From the NCBI GenBank assembly GCA_964472305.1, contig CAYYJR010000014.1:47125-111124 (forward strand): 64,000 bases of DNA. Direction: 5' to 3'. The DNA is from CAYYJR01 sp964472305 (GTDB lineage: Bacteria; Armatimonadota; Hebobacteria; CAIYQO01). Below the pieces are notes generated by a model. The model was not told the DNA's origin, ran no database searches, and saw only the letters and a list, made by a program, of their open reading frames with translations. Shown piece after piece: positions 62,004-64,000 of the stretch. Numbering within the stretch: the first letter of the stretch is position 1; each line of letters opens with the position of its first letter. The translations under genes were made by a program, and so were the position numbers.

Positions 62004-63647
62004 TCAGACCCGGCGGTCGCGCGGTCCGCTGAACGCCTGCTGGAAGCGGGGATCCGACCAGAGCGGTTCGAACAGCGGCTCATCCTGGAGCAGGCGCATC
62101 TCGTATCCCTGGGCGACGGCCGCGCGCAGATCGAGCAGCGCCGCTTCGGTCTCATCCCGCTGGACGTGCTTAATCGCACTCAATACGCGTCCCCAGGGAT
62201 GATTGGGGTAATGCGCGAGTAATTGGCGCGTCTCGCGCAGCGCATCATCGGGTTGATTCATGCGCAGGTAACACAACGCCAGCATCCACATGGCCGCATC
62301 GTGGTCGGGTTGCAGCCGCACTGCCTCGCGCAGCGGACCCCGCGCGCTGGTCGGACGCCCCAGGTCCAACAGCAATACGCGGCCCAGGTGGAACCAGGGT
62401 GTGCTCTCGGTTGGCGCCACCTCCACCGCGCGGTCGTAACAGGCAACGGCTTCGTGTTGCTGGTGCAGCAGTTCGTAAGCCTGGCCGCGATTCAGCCAGA
62501 TGCCCGGATCGTCCGGGAAATCCAGCATAGCGCGGTCGGCGGCGAGCAGCGCATCCTCGGCTTTGCCGGCAATGCCGTAGAGCATGGATAACGTGTACCA
62601 GCAGATTCCCAGCGATGGCTCGCGGCAGAGCGCTTCTTCCAGCGTGCGCTGTGCCTGGGCCAGGTCGCCTTGTTCCATCTGCAGCCGGCCGTGGGCGTAG
62701 AGCAGCTTGGCTGACGTGGGGTTCTGCACGACCAGCGCGCGCAGGCGCTCGGCCGTCGCCGGCACCGCGTCGGCGGCCACCGCCAACTCGACCAGATTAA
62801 TCACTGCGTCCAGATGCTGATGGTCGAAGCTGAGTGCCGTCAGGTAGTCGTTCAGCGCGGCCTGGTCGTCGCCGCGATGTTCGTGGATCATGCCACGGGT
62901 GTAGTGGTTGATGGCGACGTCCGGCTCCAGCGCGATGGCTTCGGTGATCGTGGCTAACGCCTCTTCGTGCAAGCCCAACGCGTCCAGCGTGCTGGCGCGA
63001 TTGTGCAACAGGTTCGGCGTGACTCCCTCCAGACGCTCTAACTCGGCCCATTTGCTCAGCGCTTGCTGATGGCGATCCAGGTAGGACAGGCACGCGCCGT
63101 GCAGTCGCAGGATATCCGGATCGTCGGGAAACTGGGCGAACAACGGCTCAGCATGCCGATACGCTTCGTCGAAGCGACCAAGGTCGCAGAGGTCGACGGC
63201 CAGGAAATACCGGCTGTCAGGATCGTCCGCGTCGAGCAGCAGGACCGCCTCGCGGTCGGGTAGCGCTTCCGCGATGCGTCCCAGATGTTCCAATACCTCG
63301 GCGCGAATGGCGTGCGCTCCGGCATCACCGCCGTCGGAACCTACCGCGCGGTTGGCGCAGATCAGCGCGTCCTGGTGCTGTTCCAGCAGCGACAAATGGC
63401 GGGCGGCATCGACTTGAATGTCGATGTCCTCCGCGTGGCCATCCGCTGCCGCCAGCAACTGTTCGATCGCCTCGTCGGTGCGGCCCAACTGGCCCAGTGC
63501 CACCCCGCGGAACAACTGCGTCCAGGCGTGACCGGGTTCCAGTGTGCGTGCGCGGTCGAGTATGTCCAGCGCTTCTCCGGGTTTCTGATCTTGCAGGAGT
63601 GACTCGGCTTGCGTCAGTAATTGATCGATTTCGTTATCGAATAGCAT
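62004..63647 (-). CDS. TPR-repeat protein
   Basis: The 547-residue protein consists of about 15 tetratricopeptide repeats, for example QLFRGVALGQLGRTDEAIEQ, NRGQAYELLHQQHEAVACYD and WFHLGRVLLLDLGRPTSA, with the usual Ala/Gly/Pro spacing. There is no signal peptide or catalytic domain. It should bind partner proteins in the cytosol, and the two HEAT-repeat proteins encoded just downstream are the obvious candidates by context. It is the promoter-proximal member of the TPR-HEAT-HEAT unit. No strong ribosome site precedes the ATG at 63647. Confidence 0.93.
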   Translation of the reverse strand: MLFDNEIDQLLTQAESLLQDQKPGEALDILDRARTLEPGHAWTQLFRGVALGQLGRTDEAIEQLLAAADGHAEDIDIQVDAARHLSLLEQHQDALICANRAVGSDGGDAGAHAIRAEVLEHLGRIAEALPDREAVLLLDADDPDSRYFLAVDLCDLGRFDEAYRHAEPLFAQFPDDPDILRLHGACLSYLDRHQQALSKWAELERLEGVTPNLLHNRASTLDALGLHEEALATITEAIALEPDVAINHYTRGMIHEHRGDDQAALNDYLTALSFDHQHLDAVINLVELAVAADAVPATAERLRALVVQNPTSAKLLYAHGRLQMEQGDLAQAQRTLEEALCREPSLGICWYTLSMLYGIAGKAEDALLAADRAMLDFPDDPGIWLNRGQAYELLHQQHEAVACYDRAVEVAPTESTPWFHLGRVLLLDLGRPTSARGPLREAVRLQPDHDAAMWMLALCYLRMNQPDDALRETRQLLAHYPNHPWGRVLSAIKHVQRDETEAALLDLRAAVAQGYEMRLLQDEPLFEPLWSDPRFQQAFSGPRDRRV

Positions 63648-63906
63648 CGTAGACCAATCGGCGACAACGTCGCGCCGCTATTCCCGTGCGATAATGACCG
63701 GCGTCGTATACGCTATTGCGGGTGGTTACCCGCGCAGGACGTATCATGACAGCACCCATCATCAACCTATTCCCTACTCACATACATTATACTGCACTCT
63801 GACCAATTTAGAGAAGGCCCATCGCAACAGATTATCATGACACCACAAAGTCGCCGCGGGGGGCACGGCGATGTTTTGTCGCGACACACGATGTCAGCGC
63901 AACACG

Positions 63907-63935
63907 TTGACACCGCCGGAAAAATTCGTTATGCT
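63907..63935 (+). promoter_or_regulatory. Promoter of tRNA-Ala
   Basis: TTGACA (63907-63912), a 17-nt spacer and TATGCT (63930-63935). Transcription starts near 63942, about 6 nt before the tRNA. The rest of 63648-63906 has no recognised gene. Confidence 0.8.
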
Positions 63936-63947
63936 ATAGGTGGATGT

Positions 63948-64000
<53 letters not shown>

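Overview
The window is a 64 kb piece of a bacterial chromosome at roughly 55-60% G+C. It is densely packed with about 50 protein genes and two tRNA genes. The organism is a diderm: it carries lpxB (lipid A synthesis), the start of a TonB-dependent receptor and two predicted outer-membrane beta-barrel proteins. It also has traits seen more often on the Terrabacteria side, namely RNase J, a VanW protein and a copper-amine-oxidase-like/Gmad2 secreted protein, together with URO-D-family proteins. That mixture would fit Armatimonadota or a similar diderm lineage. This placement is an inference from gene content only.

Layout. 1-12.3 kb: partial TonB receptor, thioredoxin, a barrel protein, a cytosolic GAF-PAS histidine kinase, a zinc-ribbon membrane protein, a long phosphohexomutase, a first GAPDH, two tandem alpha/beta hydrolases, a rhodanese and a SHOCT-type gene broken by an in-frame TGA. 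12.3-17.9 kb: recN, then glycolytic gap-pgk and an enlarged NDK-like kinase. The second gap has the best-supported promoter/operator arrangement in the window. 18-25.7 kb: secreted and envelope genes (VanW, methyltransferase, Cu-amine-oxidase-like/Gmad2, sialidase-like) and two tandem M28/glutaminyl-cyclase-like lipoproteins. 25.7-36 kb: ruvB, a barrel protein, a PHP phosphoesterase, a serpin lipoprotein, lpxB, a flavin reductase-like protein, a 5'-nucleotidase-like protein lacking its catalytic dyad, and uvrC. 36-47 kb: small membrane proteins, corrinoid adenosyltransferase with a URO-D-family protein, glyS, a frameshifted MFS transporter, cysE with an IscR-like regulator, a second URO-D protein and an aldo/keto reductase.

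47-64 kb is almost all on the minus strand: RNase J, prfC, tRNA-Lys and an MFS transporter. Then comes an A+T-richer cell-surface glycan/lipid-type cluster (GT-C membrane enzyme, UDP-galactopyranose-mutase-like flavoprotein, UPF0104 membrane protein, GT2), preceded by two paralogous HEAT-repeat proteins and a TPR protein. The window ends inside tRNA-Ala(GGC) on the plus strand.

No CRISPR array, intact insertion sequence, prophage or rRNA was seen. The best candidates for something undescribed are the TPR-HEAT-HEAT locus with its regularly spaced W-modules next to the glycan cluster, the 5'-nucleotidase-like protein with substituted active-site residues, and the TGA-interrupted SHOCT gene.
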